Shown here: positions 17,198 through 26,653 of the stretch, in pieces
How positions within the stretch are numbered: position 1 is the first letter of the stretch
Layout: the number at the start of each line of letters is the position of its first letter
Assembly (NCBI GenBank): GCA_031277795.1
Contig: JAITLQ010000018.1
Coordinates: 558,001 to 622,000 of the forward strand
DNA from: Arthrobacter sp.
GTDB lineage: Bacteria > Actinomycetota > Actinomycetes > Actinomycetales > Micrococcaceae
DNA: 64,000 bases
Direction: 5' to 3'
Program-made: the position numbers and the translations under genes
Notes under the pieces: generated by a model
The model's input: the letters and a program-made list of their open reading frames with translations, nothing else
Database searches by the model: none
What the model was told of the DNA's origin: nothing

Positions 17198-18469
17198 CTA
17201 GAGCGCGTCCTGGCGCTTGATCCAGACCTCGCGCACGAGCAGCATGACCGAGGCGGCGATCGGGATCGCCATGAGCGCGCCGGCCACGCCGAGCAACGTG
17301 CCGCCGGCGATCACGGCGATGACCGCCACGGCACCCGGCACCCGCACTGCGCGGTCCATGATCTTGGGCGCGACGAGGTAGGCCTCGACCTGCAGGTAGG
17401 CGAAGTAGAACACGGCGTAGATCAGCGCCGTCTGCCAGCCCCCGCTGAAGAGCGCGACCACGACCACCAAGAGCCCGGCGAACACCCCACCCACGAGTGG
17501 AATGAACGCGAGCACGGCGACGCCCAGGGCCAAGAGGGCCGGGTAGGGCACCTTGAAGATCGTCATGAGCACGAAGGCAAGCACCGCGTTCAGCGCCGCC
17601 ACCGTCGCCTGACCCATGACGTAGTTGCCGACGCTGCGGGTGATCTCGTCGCCGAGCTGCCTGACCCGCCGGCGCTTCGAGCGCGGGGCGAGCGAATAGA
17701 CAAAGCGCTTCATGGCCGGCAGCGAGACCAGGAAGTAGATGGCGAGCACGAGCACGATGAGCGCGCCGAAGGCGAACTGCCCCACGAGGTTGCCGGCGCC
17801 GATGACGCCGGTGAAGACGCCGCCCATCGCGTTGGAGTCCTTGAGCAGCTTCTGCAATTGCTCCTGGGCCTGATCCACCAGGTGGAACTGCGTGTCGAGC
17901 GCCTGCACGGTGGGGTTGTTCGTCAGCGACTCGACGATCGCGGGGGCGTTGCGCACGAGCGTGGTGATCTGCGAGATGAGCGCGGGGATGAGCGTGCCAA
18001 GGAAGGCGCCGACGGTGCCGAGGCAGAGCACGACGACGACGGCCACGCCGCCCGGGCGCGGCCAGCGGCGCCGCTCGAAGAAGCGCACGATGGGATCCAG
18101 GCCGAGCGCGATGAACAACGCCACGGCGATCCACATGAGCAGCTGGGACAGGCTGGCCAGGGCCAGCCAGAGCATGACGGCGAGCGCGACACCAACGGCG
18201 AGGCCGAAGCCCACGCGAACGGGGCGGGCCGCGGCAGCGTCCTTGAACGAACCGGTCAGCTCGGGATCCTCGTCCTCGTCGTGCTGCGGGCCCGGACGGA
18301 AGAGCCGCGTGAGCCAGGACGGGGCCCGCGAGGCCGCCCGCTGCGCCGCGCCGGCGGCCGGGTCCGCGCCCTCCTGCGGTTCGGCCGCCTCGGCCCGCGG
18401 GGCCGGGGCCGGGTGTGCGTCTGCGTCCTCGGGTTCCGGAGGCGTGGGGGACCCTGTGGCGCTCGTCAT
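17198..18469 (-). CDS. AI-2E family transporter (PerM/YdiK type permease)
   Basis: A 423-residue membrane protein. The first ~85 residues are cytoplasmic, Pro/Ala/Glu-rich and disordered. The rest has about eight membrane helices with a long extracytoplasmic helical region after helix 3 (NAPAIVESLTNNPTVQALDTQ) and family motifs near PLVGGVFAGLLVVVVALFSGGW. The family includes TqsA, implicated in AI-2 export, and Na/H antiporter-like members, so the substrate cannot be named. ATG 18469 lies 7 bases after TACGCT. Confidence 0.88.
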   Translation of the reverse strand: MTSATGSPTPPEPEDADAHPAPAPRAEAAEPQEGADPAAGAAQRAASRAPSWLTRLFRPGPQHDEDEDPELTGSFKDAAAARPVRVGFGLAVGVALAVMLWLALASLSQLLMWIAVALFIALGLDPIVRFFERRRWPRPGGVAVVVVLCLGTVGAFLGTLIPALISQITTLVRNAPAIVESLTNNPTVQALDTQFHLVDQAQEQLQKLLKDSNAMGGVFTGVIGAGNLVGQFAFGALIVLVLAIYFLVSLPAMKRFVYSLAPRSKRRRVRQLGDEITRSVGNYVMGQATVAALNAVLAFVLMTIFKVPYPALLALGVAVLAFIPLVGGVFAGLLVVVVALFSGGWQTALIYAVFYFAYLQVEAYLVAPKIMDRAVRVPGAVAVIAVIAGGTLLGVAGALMAIPIAASVMLLVREVWIKRQDAL

Positions 18470-18476
18470 GCCGCCC

Positions 18477-18482
18477 AGCGTA
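18477..18482 (-). promoter_or_regulatory. -10 box for leaderless AI-2E transporter
   Basis: Minus-strand TACGCT, 7 bases, then ATG 18469. Confidence 0.6.
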
Positions 18483-18527
18483 GGCAGGGAATGCGCGCGT
18501 TTCCAGGATCGACACAGGCTCCCTGGC

Positions 18528-18533
18528 TAGGAT
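18528..18533 (+). promoter_or_regulatory. -10 box upstream of the large membrane protein
   Basis: TAGGAT. Transcription would start near 18540, leaving a ~70-base leader before the GTG at 18612 with its AGAGGA site. No good -35 is visible. Confidence 0.45.
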
Positions 18534-18611
18534 GGACCCACATGTGTGCAACGGCATCCGAGGCACACATCGCCCTTGCCCTGTCATGGAACCCATCCCA
18601 GAGGATCGCCA

Positions 18612-20798
18612 GTGCGTCGTATCGTCTCCGTCTTGCTCTTTCTCGTCGCCGCGGCGGTCATCGTCGTTGGCGTCGGGAAGGTCTCCTTCCTGTCCCCTGA
18701 CCCGACGTTGACGGCGTCGGTGTCGGGCGGCGCCCAGGAAGCCCCCGTCACCTTGCTGACGCAGGAGTTGCGCGAGGCCACGGCGGGGGACGCCACGGTC
18801 ACGGTGCACGCCAAGGGTGCGTTCACGTCTGCCCTGGGCCGCGCGGACGACGTGGACGCCTGGGTGGCGGACGCCGCCGCCAACGTCGTGACCGGCGTCG
18901 ATCGTTCGACCCACAGCTTCCAGGTCACGCACCGCAACGGCGTGAGCACCACTCCGAACCCGGCCGGCTCCGATCTGTGGATCACCGAGGAGAGCCACGA
19001 GGGCGACTGGGAGGCCTCCTGGACCGTTCCGAGCCAGGGCCAATGGACCCTGCTTCTGGCCACGGATGGCAGCAGCGCCGCTCCCATGGACATCTCCATG
19101 ACCTGGGACAACCCGGCGGCCGAGACGGGCGCGAAGTGGCGCGCTGCGTTGCCGTGGCTCGTCGGCGGTGTGCTGGCCCTGGCGATCGGCGCCCTGGTGC
19201 TCACCTCCCGCTCCCGCGGTTCGCGACGTCGCCAGGACGCGGCCGTCTCGCCCCGCCGGGCCGCCCGCTACGCCGCCGAAACCGGCCAGCTGCCGGTCGT
19301 GACCCCCGCGGTCCCCGCCGGCGCGGCTGACCCGGCCGCCGAGGCACCCAGCGTTCAGGCCGCCCGCGCGGCGTCCCAGCAGGTCTCGGACGAGACCATG
19401 ATTCACGAGCGCCTTGTGGCCCAGGACGCCTCCGCCGCCCCGCAGCCGGCCGAGGACGCCTGGGGCACGCCGCGAGAGGCGGCCGTAGGGGACGCCGAGG
19501 ACACGGACCGCGCCGAGCGGGACGCCTCCCCGACGAAGGACAACACCGACGAGCACGACGACGCGGACAACTCGGGCGATGACGGCCAGGACGGCCCCCC
19601 GGAGGGCGGCGCCGCCGGCCCCGACGGGTCCGAGACCAAGCCGGACCAGGCTCAGCGGCCCGGCCTGACCGAGCGCCGCGTCGCCGCGGAACGCTCCACG
19701 CGCCGTCGGGCGCTGCGTTGGGTCACCGCCACCCTGGCGGCGGTGGGCCTCGTGCTCCCGGCCACCCCCGCGCTGGCCGATGAGAGCGCCCCAGCCAGCG
19801 ACGCCGCCTCGTCGCCCGCGTCCTCGAGCCAGGCGCCGAGTTCCACCGGCGCCAGCACCGAGTCCACCGACTCGACCGACGCCGCCACGGGCAGCGCCGC
19901 GTTGCCCGTGATCCTGCAGACGCAGCTCGATCGCATCCTGAAGAACGTCGCGGACGAGGCCACGGCGGGCGACAAGTCGAAGGACGTCAAGGACATCCAG
20001 AGCCGCTTCGGCGGGGCGGCGCTTGAGGTGCGCAAGGAGTACTACGCTGCGTCGGCCAAGGGCGTGAGCTTCACTGCCTCCCCGGTGCAGCCCATCGTGG
20101 CAGAGCCCATCAAGGCCGCCGCCGTCACGACCACCACCGACTGGCCCCGCACCATCATGGTGGTGACCCAGGCGAGCTCGGCCGACACCCCGGTGGTGCT
20201 GACGCTCGAGCAGCTGGACGCGCGCAGCAACTACAAGGTGATTTCGGCCGTTGGCATGGTGCCCGGCGTGTCCTTCCCCGGCGTGGCCCTCGGCTCGACG
20301 GGCGTGACCACGCAGGACAACGACACCTCGGGGCTCGTGGCCAAGCCCACCGCTGTGCTCGAGGGATTCACCGAGTGGGTCGATGACGCCAAGAGCAGCT
20401 GGAACGACAAGTTTGAGGCCAGCGACTTCGTCACCGCGCTGCGTGAGCAGCTCTCGGCGGCACAGAAGGCCAACGAATCGGACGAGCAGCGCGCCAAGAA
20501 CCAGATGACCTTCGAGGCGGACCCGAGCGCCACCCGCACGCTCTCGGCCCCGCAGGGCGGCAGCCTGGTCTCCGGCTACGTCACGGCCACCAACACCATC
20601 GCCCCGGACGACAACGGCACGGTGAGCCTCACGACGCAGCTGCAGAAGCTCACGGGCACCAAGGACAAGACCACCGAGAAGAACCTCGTGGTCACCTACC
20701 GCATGCCGGTGGTCTTCTATGTGCCGGCCACCGGTTCCGGCGAGAAGATCCGCCTGGTGGCCGCCAGCTTCGTGCTGGCCAACGCCGCCCTGAAGTAA
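18612..20798 (+). CDS. Large three-helix envelope protein of unknown function
   Basis: A 728-residue protein not recognised as a named family. An N-terminal signal anchor (about residues 4-24) leads to an outside domain with WASWTVPSQGQW-like beta sequence; a second helix (WLVGGVLALAIGALVLTS) is near residue 185. A long acidic, Pro/Ala-rich cytoplasmic linker of ~150 residues follows, then RRRALRWVTATLAAVGLVLPATPALADES near 365, which looks like a complete secretion signal with an AxA site, and a ~340-residue Ser/Thr/Ala-rich then folded outer domain. It looks like a membrane protein fused to a secreted protein. GTG 18612 has AGAGGA upstream. The YbbN-like gene follows after 46 bases. Confidence 0.8.
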   Translation: MRRIVSVLLFLVAAAVIVVGVGKVSFLSPDPTLTASVSGGAQEAPVTLLTQELREATAGDATVTVHAKGAFTSALGRADDVDAWVADAAANVVTGVDRSTHSFQVTHRNGVSTTPNPAGSDLWITEESHEGDWEASWTVPSQGQWTLLLATDGSSAAPMDISMTWDNPAAETGAKWRAALPWLVGGVLALAIGALVLTSRSRGSRRRQDAAVSPRRAARYAAETGQLPVVTPAVPAGAADPAAEAPSVQAARAASQQVSDETMIHERLVAQDASAAPQPAEDAWGTPREAAVGDAEDTDRAERDASPTKDNTDEHDDADNSGDDGQDGPPEGGAAGPDGSETKPDQAQRPGLTERRVAAERSTRRRALRWVTATLAAVGLVLPATPALADESAPASDAASSPASSSQAPSSTGASTESTDSTDAATGSAALPVILQTQLDRILKNVADEATAGDKSKDVKDIQSRFGGAALEVRKEYYAASAKGVSFTASPVQPIVAEPIKAAAVTTTTDWPRTIMVVTQASSADTPVVLTLEQLDARSNYKVISAVGMVPGVSFPGVALGSTGVTTQDNDTSGLVAKPTAVLEGFTEWVDDAKSSWNDKFEASDFVTALREQLSAAQKANESDEQRAKNQMTFEADPSATRTLSAPQGGSLVSGYVTATNTIAPDDNGTVSLTTQLQKLTGTKDKTTEKNLVVTYRMPVVFYVPATGSGEKIRLVAASFVLANAALK

Positions 20799-20844
20799 CC
20801 CACCCACCGCGTAGCGCAGCAGCGCACAAGGAGTCACCCCCGCC

Positions 20845-21789
20845 ATGAGCACCCCCTCCGAGTACGCCCAGCCGGCCCAGCCCGCCGACGCGAGGGGCGC
20901 CGTCGACCTCTCCACCCTCGGCACCGGCGCCGCGGCCGCCGCCCCCGGCCCCAGCGGTGAGCCGCAGGCAGGGCCGGTCCTGGGAGCCTGGAGCCTCGAC
21001 CTCGACGAGCAGACCTTCCAGGACCTGGTCCAGCTCAGCGGCCGCGTGCCCGTCATCATCGCCGTGACCAACGAGCGGGTCCCGGGTGCGGACGCGCTGC
21101 GGGCCTCGCTCGTGGCCGCCGTCGACGCCGAGCAGGGTCGGGTGGTGCTCGGCCTGGCCGACCCGGACGCGCAGCCGCGCATCGCCCAGGCCCTGCAGGT
21201 GCAGCAGCTCCCCACGGTCTTCGCGGTCCTCGGCGGCCGGCCGATGCCGCTGTTCTCCGGTCCCGTCGATGACACCCAGATCAAGGGTCTGCTGCAGGAG
21301 CTGCTGCAGGTCGCCATCCAGCAGGGCATGGCCGGGACAGTCCCGCCGTTCAGCCACCCCGAGGGCACCACCGCCCCGCCGTCCCGCTTCGCCGAGGCGG
21401 AGGCGCTCGTGGCGCAGGGCGACTACGCGCAGGCGGAGGCCCTTTACGAGGAGGCGCTCAAGCAGAATCCCGGGGACGACGACGCCGCCGTCGGCCTTCA
21501 CCGCGCGCGTCTGCTGGGGCGCGTGGCTGGGATGGACGCGCAGGCCGTGCGTGCCGCCGCCGCGGCGGCGCCGGAGAGCGTGCAGGCCCAGCTGGACGTG
21601 GCGGACCTGGACGTCGTGGGCGGGCACGTCGAGGACGCCTTCCTGCGTCTGGTGCGTTTCATCGCCGCCCACTTCGACGAGGACCGGGAGGCGGCCCGCG
21701 CCCACCTCGTTGAGCTGTTCGGCGTGGTGGGTGCGCAGGATCCCCGCGTGGTCAGTGCCCGCGGGCGCCTCGCCGCCGCGCTCTTCTAA
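20845..21789 (+). CDS. YbbN/CnoX-like thioredoxin-fold TPR protein
   Basis: A 314-residue protein with a thioredoxin-fold domain (about residues 45-150; VPVIIAVTNERVPGADALR in place of the CXXC loop, then LQVQQLPTVFAVLGGRPM with the cis-Pro) followed by a tetratricopeptide domain (about 170-310; FAEAEALVAQGDYAQAEALYEEALK). It lacks the redox cysteines, so it should act as a binding/holdase co-chaperone rather than a reductase, like E. coli YbbN. Mycobacterium has Rv1324 at the matching place. Start ATG has AAGGAG 11 bases upstream. Confidence 0.85.
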   Translation: MSTPSEYAQPAQPADARGAVDLSTLGTGAAAAAPGPSGEPQAGPVLGAWSLDLDEQTFQDLVQLSGRVPVIIAVTNERVPGADALRASLVAAVDAEQGRVVLGLADPDAQPRIAQALQVQQLPTVFAVLGGRPMPLFSGPVDDTQIKGLLQELLQVAIQQGMAGTVPPFSHPEGTTAPPSRFAEAEALVAQGDYAQAEALYEEALKQNPGDDDAAVGLHRARLLGRVAGMDAQAVRAAAAAAPESVQAQLDVADLDVVGGHVEDAFLRLVRFIAAHFDEDREAARAHLVELFGVVGAQDPRVVSARGRLAAALF

Positions 21790-21996
21790 GCGCGGGCCCG
21801 CGTGCCGGGCTAAGGCGCACGGCGGGCCCGGGTTACGGTGCGCACCGCAGGCCGCGGGCTACCCGGCGGTGGGTCCCGCATGGCCCCGCGGCGGGGCGCG
21901 GGCCGCCTCATCCGCGTGGATGATCTTGTTCGCCCACCCGGATGAATGTCGCAGCGAACCGTCCCGTTCCCCGCCGGAACGCGGTTGAATTCAGGC

Positions 21997-22803
21997 ATGA
22001 GCCAGCCATCCATGTACCCGCCTGCGCCTTCGCCGTTCCCCGCCATCGATCCGAACGCCGCGGTGAGCCTGCGCGGGCTCATGAAGAGCTTCGGCCCCAA
22101 GGTGGCCGTGGCGCCGTTCGGGCTCGACGTGCCGACCGGCTCGTTCTACGGGCTCGTGGGGCCCAACGGCGCGGGCAAGACCACCACGCTGTCCATGCTG
22201 ACGGGCCTGTTGCGCCCGGACGCCGGCACCGCTGCGGTGCACGGCATCGACGTGTGGCAGCGCCCGCTGGAGGCCAAGGCGGCGCTGGGCGTGCTGGCCG
22301 ACGGCGTCCGCCTCTTCGATCGGCTCTCGGGCCGCCAGCTCGTCACCTACGCCGGTCGCCTGCGCGGCATGCCGGCCGATGAGGTCGCCAGGCGCGCCGA
22401 GGACCTCCTGCGCGTCATGGACCTCACGGACGCCGGCAACAAGCTGGTGGTCGACTACTCGGCCGGCATGCACAAGAAGATCTCGCTCGCCTGCGCCATG
22501 ATCCACGCCCCGCGCGTGCTCGTCCTCGACGAGCCCTTCGAGGCCGTTGACCCGGTCTCCGCCGCGAACATCCGCGACATCTTGAACGACTACGTTCACC
22601 ACGGCGGCACGGTGCTCGTCTCCAGCCACGTCATGGACCTGGTGCAGCGCATGTGCACGCACGTGGCGGTCATCGCCGACGGCCAGCTGCGCGCCGCAGG
22701 CACCGTGGACCAGGTCCGCGGCGGCGTCTCCCTCGAGGAGCGCTTCGTCGACCTCGTGGGTGGGCGCGGCACGGGGGAGGGGCTCTCGTGGTTGCACAGC
22801 TGA
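21997..22803 (+). CDS. ABC transporter ATP-binding protein
   Basis: A 268-residue ATPase of the CcmA/DrrA export type. It has Walker A VGPNGAGKTTTL (about residue 55), the signature DYSAGMHKKISLACAMI (C-motif YSAGM, in place of LSGGQ) near 150, and Walker B VLVLDEPFEAVDP near 175, then the H-loop VSSHVMD. ATG 21997 gives a normal N-terminus; an ATG at 21946 is in frame but neither has a strong ribosome site. It overlaps the permease gene by 16 bases, so the two form one exporter. The substrate is unknown. Confidence 0.9.
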   Translation: MSQPSMYPPAPSPFPAIDPNAAVSLRGLMKSFGPKVAVAPFGLDVPTGSFYGLVGPNGAGKTTTLSMLTGLLRPDAGTAAVHGIDVWQRPLEAKAALGVLADGVRLFDRLSGRQLVTYAGRLRGMPADEVARRAEDLLRVMDLTDAGNKLVVDYSAGMHKKISLACAMIHAPRVLVLDEPFEAVDPVSAANIRDILNDYVHHGGTVLVSSHVMDLVQRMCTHVAVIADGQLRAAGTVDQVRGGVSLEERFVDLVGGRGTGEGLSWLHS

Positions 22804-24362
22804 TCTCCCTGCGCTGGGCGCTGTTCGCCAACGGCCTGCGTCGCAACGTCTGGCAGCTGGTGGGCGTCATTGTCGGCGCCCTGTACGTGCTCGGCCTCCT
22901 GGCCCTGGCGGGCGTGGGACTCGCGGCCCTGGGTGCCTACGACCTGCGGCTCGGCTCGATCGTGGCCGTGCTCGCGTGCGCGCTCATGACCCTCGGCTGG
23001 CTCATCATCCCCGTGTTCTTCACGGGCATGGACGGCTCGATGGATCCCCAGCGCTTTGCGCTCTTCCCGATCAAGCCGGGCACCCTCGCCGCCGGGCTGC
23101 TGATGGCCGGCTTCATCGGCGTCCCCGGCGTGGCGACGCTCGTCTTCCTCCTGCTCACCTCGCTCGCGTACCTTCACGCCCCCGTGGCGCTTGCGCTCTC
23201 GGTGGTGTGCGCGCTCGGCTCGGCCCTCGTGGCGCAGCTGCTGGCCCGCACGGGCACGGCCGTCGCCACCACGTTCTCCGCCCGCCGCGGCGTGCGCGAG
23301 ATCGCGTCGGTGCTGCTCTTCATCCCGATCTTCTTCATCGGCCCCGCCATCGCCTCGCTGGCCGACAACGCGGCCGAGGTGGGGCGGGCGTTGCCCGCTG
23401 TGGCCGGGTGGGTGCGCTTCACACCCTTCGGCGCGTTTGCTGGGGTTCCGGCGTCGGCGGCCCAGCACGACGTCGTCGGCCTCCTCGGGTGCCTCGGCGT
23501 GGGTGTGGCGAGCATCGCCTTGCTCTGGTGGGCCTACTCGGCCATGCTCCGGCGCGCCATCGTGACGCCGCCGCGCGTCAAGGCGGCGGCCGGCATCAAG
23601 GGGCTCGGCTGGTTCTCGCGCTTCCCCGCGACCCCCTGGGGTGCCGTGGCGGCGCGCAGCCTCACGTACTGGCTCAAGGACCCGCGCTACGCGGCCTCGC
23701 TGGCCATCGTGCCGATGCTCGTCATCCTCTACGTCTTTGTCATCCCGAACATCAGCTCGGAGGTCCCGCACCTGGCGCTGATCCTCGGCCCGCTGGTCGG
23801 CATGCTGATGGGCTTCTCGATCTCCGCCGACATCTCCTACGACTCCACGGCCTTCGCGCTGCATGTCCTGACGGGCGTGCGGGGCGTGGCGGACCGCGTG
23901 GGGCGCGTCGTCGCCCTGCTGATCATCGGGACGCCGCTCACGGTGCTCGCCGCCGTCATCCCGCCGATCTTCTCCGGCACGCCGGAGCTCGTTCCCGCCT
24001 CGCTGGGGGCCGGCCTCGGCACGCTGCTCGTCTCCGGCGGGCTCGCCTCGATCGCCTCGGCCCGGTGGACCTACGCCGTGCCGCTGCCGGGGGAGTCGCC
24101 CTTCAAGACGCCGCAGGGCGCCGGCGCCCGCATGGCGCTCACGCAGGGCGTGCTCATGCTGGCCGTGTGCCTCACGGCGGCCCCCGCCATCGGCCTGTTC
24201 ATTGCGAGCCTCGTCACGGGTTCGGCGCTCCTGGGTTGGCTCACGCTCGTGGTCGGCCTGCTCTGGGGAGCCGGCGTGTTGCTGCTGGGCGTGCGGATCG
24301 GCGGGCGCTGGCTGGAGGCCCGCGAGCCGGAACTCATGCAGGCAGTGATGCTCAACCGCTGA
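22788..24362 (+). CDS. ABC-2-like exporter permease
   Basis: A 524-residue membrane protein with about twelve hydrophobic segments; it belongs to the large ABC permease group seen in Micrococcales. The GTG at 22788 is preceded by GGGGGAGGGG, a near-perfect ribosome site located inside the ATPase gene. The soluble segment around residues 260-290 (RRAIVTPPRVKAAAGIKGLGWFSRFPATPWGAVAARSLTYWLKDPRY) divides two halves, each with six helices. It works with the upstream ATPase. What it exports is unknown. Confidence 0.85.
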   Translation: MVAQLISLRWALFANGLRRNVWQLVGVIVGALYVLGLLALAGVGLAALGAYDLRLGSIVAVLACALMTLGWLIIPVFFTGMDGSMDPQRFALFPIKPGTLAAGLLMAGFIGVPGVATLVFLLLTSLAYLHAPVALALSVVCALGSALVAQLLARTGTAVATTFSARRGVREIASVLLFIPIFFIGPAIASLADNAAEVGRALPAVAGWVRFTPFGAFAGVPASAAQHDVVGLLGCLGVGVASIALLWWAYSAMLRRAIVTPPRVKAAAGIKGLGWFSRFPATPWGAVAARSLTYWLKDPRYAASLAIVPMLVILYVFVIPNISSEVPHLALILGPLVGMLMGFSISADISYDSTAFALHVLTGVRGVADRVGRVVALLIIGTPLTVLAAVIPPIFSGTPELVPASLGAGLGTLLVSGGLASIASARWTYAVPLPGESPFKTPQGAGARMALTQGVLMLAVCLTAAPAIGLFIASLVTGSALLGWLTLVVGLLWGAGVLLLGVRIGGRWLEAREPELMQAVMLNR

Positions 24363-24396
24363 GTGTTGAGCGTGGGTCGTCGTCGGGGAGGGCGAC

Positions 24397-24402
24397 TAGA
24401 CT
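24397..24402 (+). promoter_or_regulatory. -10 box for leaderless DUF3039 gene
   Basis: TAGACT, 7 bases, then ATG 24410. Confidence 0.65.
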
Positions 24403-24409
24403 GGCGGGC

Positions 24410-24721
24410 ATGAGCCTTCCTCCGGATCCGTTCCTCGATGACCCCACCACGCCCGTCGGCGGCGGCGCCGCCGTCATCGAGCGCGAGCGCCAGCTCCAGG
24501 ACGCCGAGCCGGGCGACCACGAGCGCTTCTCCCACTACGTCCGCAAGGAAAAGATCATGGAGTCGGCGCTGTCCGGCGAGCCCGTGATCGCCCTGTGCGG
24601 CAAGGTGTGGGTTCCGGGGCGCGACCCCGAGAAGTTCCCCGTCTGCCCCGATTGCAAGGCCATCTACGACGGCCTGCGCCCCGGCGGCAAGGACAAGGGC
24701 GGCAAGAAGCCCAAGAAGTAA
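24410..24721 (+). CDS. DUF3039 protein
   Basis: A 103-residue actinobacterial protein of unknown function. It has an acidic N-terminus, the conserved FSHYVRKEKIMESALSGEPVIALCGKVW block (residues ~43-70) and FPVCPDCKAIYDGL, so the cysteines of ALCGK and CPDC may bind a metal. The Lys-rich tail (KDKGGKKPKK) suggests nucleic-acid contact. It is leaderless and precedes the helicase gene, an order seen in many actinobacteria, but a terminator-like hairpin lies between them. Confidence 0.85.
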   Translation: MSLPPDPFLDDPTTPVGGGAAVIERERQLQDAEPGDHERFSHYVRKEKIMESALSGEPVIALCGKVWVPGRDPEKFPVCPDCKAIYDGLRPGGKDKGGKKPKK

Positions 24722-24727
24722 AGCGAC

Positions 24728-24765
24728 CGCCTCACGCGGCCCGGGCACCCGGGCCGCGTGAGGCG
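24728..24765 (+). terminator. 18-bp terminator hairpin after DUF3039 gene
   Basis: Bases 24728-24745 pair perfectly with 24748-24765 around CA, starting 6 bases after the stop. The 12-mer GCGTCGTCGTGC overlaps its right foot (24763-24774). Confidence 0.85.
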
Positions 24766-24838
24766 TCGTCGTGCCTTGCCCCGTTCTGTCAGGGGCGGGT
24801 CAGCAGTACCGAAGCAGTCCACTCGAAGGAGCCGCCCC

Positions 24839-26617
24839 ATGTCCGATGCCCTGTTTACCCTGGGCCAGGACATGCCACCGGCGTACCCGCAGAAGGCGGC
24901 GTGGGGCACCGCGACCAAGCTGCGCCAGTGGCAGGCCGAGGCGCTGGAGAAGTTCTTCCAGAGCCAAGAGAAGGACTTCCTCGCCGTGGCGACCCCCGGC
25001 GCCGGCAAGACGACCTTCGCGCTGCGCGTCGCGGCGATGCTCGTGGAGTCCGGGCGGATCAACCGCATCACGGTTGTGGCGCCCACCGACCACCTGAAGA
25101 CGCAGTGGGCGGACGCCGCCGCGCGGATCGGCCTCTCGATCGACCCGAACTTCAAGAACTCGGACGGCCACCACGGCCGGGGCTTCATCGGTGTGGCCGT
25201 GACCTACGCGCAGGTGGCGAACAAGCCGCTGCTGCACCGCGCCAAGACCGAGGCGGGCAAGACCCTCGTGATCCTCGACGAGGTGCACCACGCTGGCGAT
25301 GCCCTCTCGTGGGGCGACGGCATCCGGGAGGCGTTCGAGCCGGCCGTCAAGCGGCTCGCGCTCACGGGCACCCCGTTCCGCTCGGACACGGCGCAGATCC
25401 CGTTCGTGGACTACCAGGAGGACCCGGACGGCATCCGGCGTTCCAAGGCGGACTACACCTACGGCTACGGCGACGCGCTTAAGGACCACGTGGTGCGCCC
25501 CGTGCTCTTCATGGCGTACTCGGGCAACATGCGCTGGCGCACCTCCTCCGGCGAGGAGATGGAGGCGCAGCTGGGCGGCGCCGCCACGAAGGACATCACG
25601 GCGCACGCGTGGCGCACGGCCCTGAACCCAGAGGGGGAGTGGATCCCCGCGGTGCTCGCCGCCGCGGACCGCCGCCTCACCGAGGTGCGCCGTTCCATCC
25701 CGGACGCCGGCGCGCTCGTCATCGCCACGGATCACGAGGACGCCAAGGCCTACGCCAAGCTCCTGCGCAAAATCTCCGGCGAGGCCGTCACGGTGATCCT
25801 CTCGGACGACGCCAAGGCCTCCAAGAAGATCGACGAGTTCTCCGCCGGCCAGCAGCGCTGGATGGTCGCCGTGCGCATGGTGTCGGAGGGCGTGGACGTG
25901 CCCCGGCTGGCCGTGGGCGTCTACGCCACCTCCACCTCCACCCCGCTCTTCTTTGCCCAGGCCATCGGCCGTTTTGTGCGTTCGCGCAAGCGCGGCGAGG
26001 TCGCCTCGGTGTTCCTGCCCTCCGTGCCGATCCTCACCACGCTCGCCAACGAGATGGAGGTGGAGCGCGATCACGCCCTGGACAAGCCCACCAACGGGCT
26101 CACCGAGGAGTACTCGCCGGAGGAGGCCGAGGCCGCAGCGGCCGAGCGCGAGGACAAGGCCTCCGACGCCCTCACGCAGGGCAAGTTCGAGGCGCTGGAG
26201 TCGGATGCCTCCTTCGACCGTGTGCTCTTCGACGGCGGCGAGTTTGGGCTGGGCGGCGTGGTCGGCTCGGAGGACGAGCAGGACTTCCTCGGCATCCCCG
26301 GGCTGTTGGACGCCGACCAGGTGGGCGTGCTCCTGCGCCAGCGGCAGGCCGAGCAGGTCTCGCGGCGCAAGCGGCGCGGTCCGGAGGCCGGGCCGGTGGA
26401 GCCGCGGGAGGTCGTTGACCACCGCAAGCTCACGGAGCTGCGCAGCCAGCTGGCCAAGAACGTCTCGGCGTGGAGCGCGCGCACCGGCACGCCGCACGGC
26501 CAGGTGCACACCAAGCTGCGCGCCGTGTGCGGGGGACCGGCCGTGGCGCAGGCCTCGCAGGAGCAGCTCGAGGCGCGGCTGGAGAAGCTGCAGGATTGGT
26601 TCGTGGGGCGCAAGTAG
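24839..26617 (+). CDS. DEAD/DEAH-box superfamily 2 helicase
   Basis: A 592-residue ATPase. RecA-like domain 1 has the Q-like motif LRQWQAEALEKFF, Walker A ATPGAGKTTFA (about residue 58), motif II ILDEVHH (about 145) and motif III LTGTPFRSD. Domain 2 has MVAVRMVSEGVDVPRL and the arginine-finger motif AQAIGRFVRSRKRGE (about 380). The last ~170 residues are charged, with a region of Glu/Ala repeats and a final helical domain (YSPEEAEAAAAEREDK; QVSRRKRRG). This is the helicase commonly found beside DUF3039 in actinobacteria; its substrate is unknown but a DNA repair role is often assumed. The start has AAGGAG. Confidence 0.88.
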   Translation: MSDALFTLGQDMPPAYPQKAAWGTATKLRQWQAEALEKFFQSQEKDFLAVATPGAGKTTFALRVAAMLVESGRINRITVVAPTDHLKTQWADAAARIGLSIDPNFKNSDGHHGRGFIGVAVTYAQVANKPLLHRAKTEAGKTLVILDEVHHAGDALSWGDGIREAFEPAVKRLALTGTPFRSDTAQIPFVDYQEDPDGIRRSKADYTYGYGDALKDHVVRPVLFMAYSGNMRWRTSSGEEMEAQLGGAATKDITAHAWRTALNPEGEWIPAVLAAADRRLTEVRRSIPDAGALVIATDHEDAKAYAKLLRKISGEAVTVILSDDAKASKKIDEFSAGQQRWMVAVRMVSEGVDVPRLAVGVYATSTSTPLFFAQAIGRFVRSRKRGEVASVFLPSVPILTTLANEMEVERDHALDKPTNGLTEEYSPEEAEAAAAEREDKASDALTQGKFEALESDASFDRVLFDGGEFGLGGVVGSEDEQDFLGIPGLLDADQVGVLLRQRQAEQVSRRKRRGPEAGPVEPREVVDHRKLTELRSQLAKNVSAWSARTGTPHGQVHTKLRAVCGGPAVAQASQEQLEARLEKLQDWFVGRK

Positions 26618-26653
26618 CGAGTCCCCTGCGACTTCTCACGCCAAACCTGTTTC

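Noticed and set aside
16950-21371. A 1473-residue open frame on the minus strand
   Set aside because: It overlaps four well-supported genes, has the repetitive Arg/Ala/Gly sequence of a high-GC shadow frame, and matches no family. Long stop-free antisense frames are expected at this GC level.
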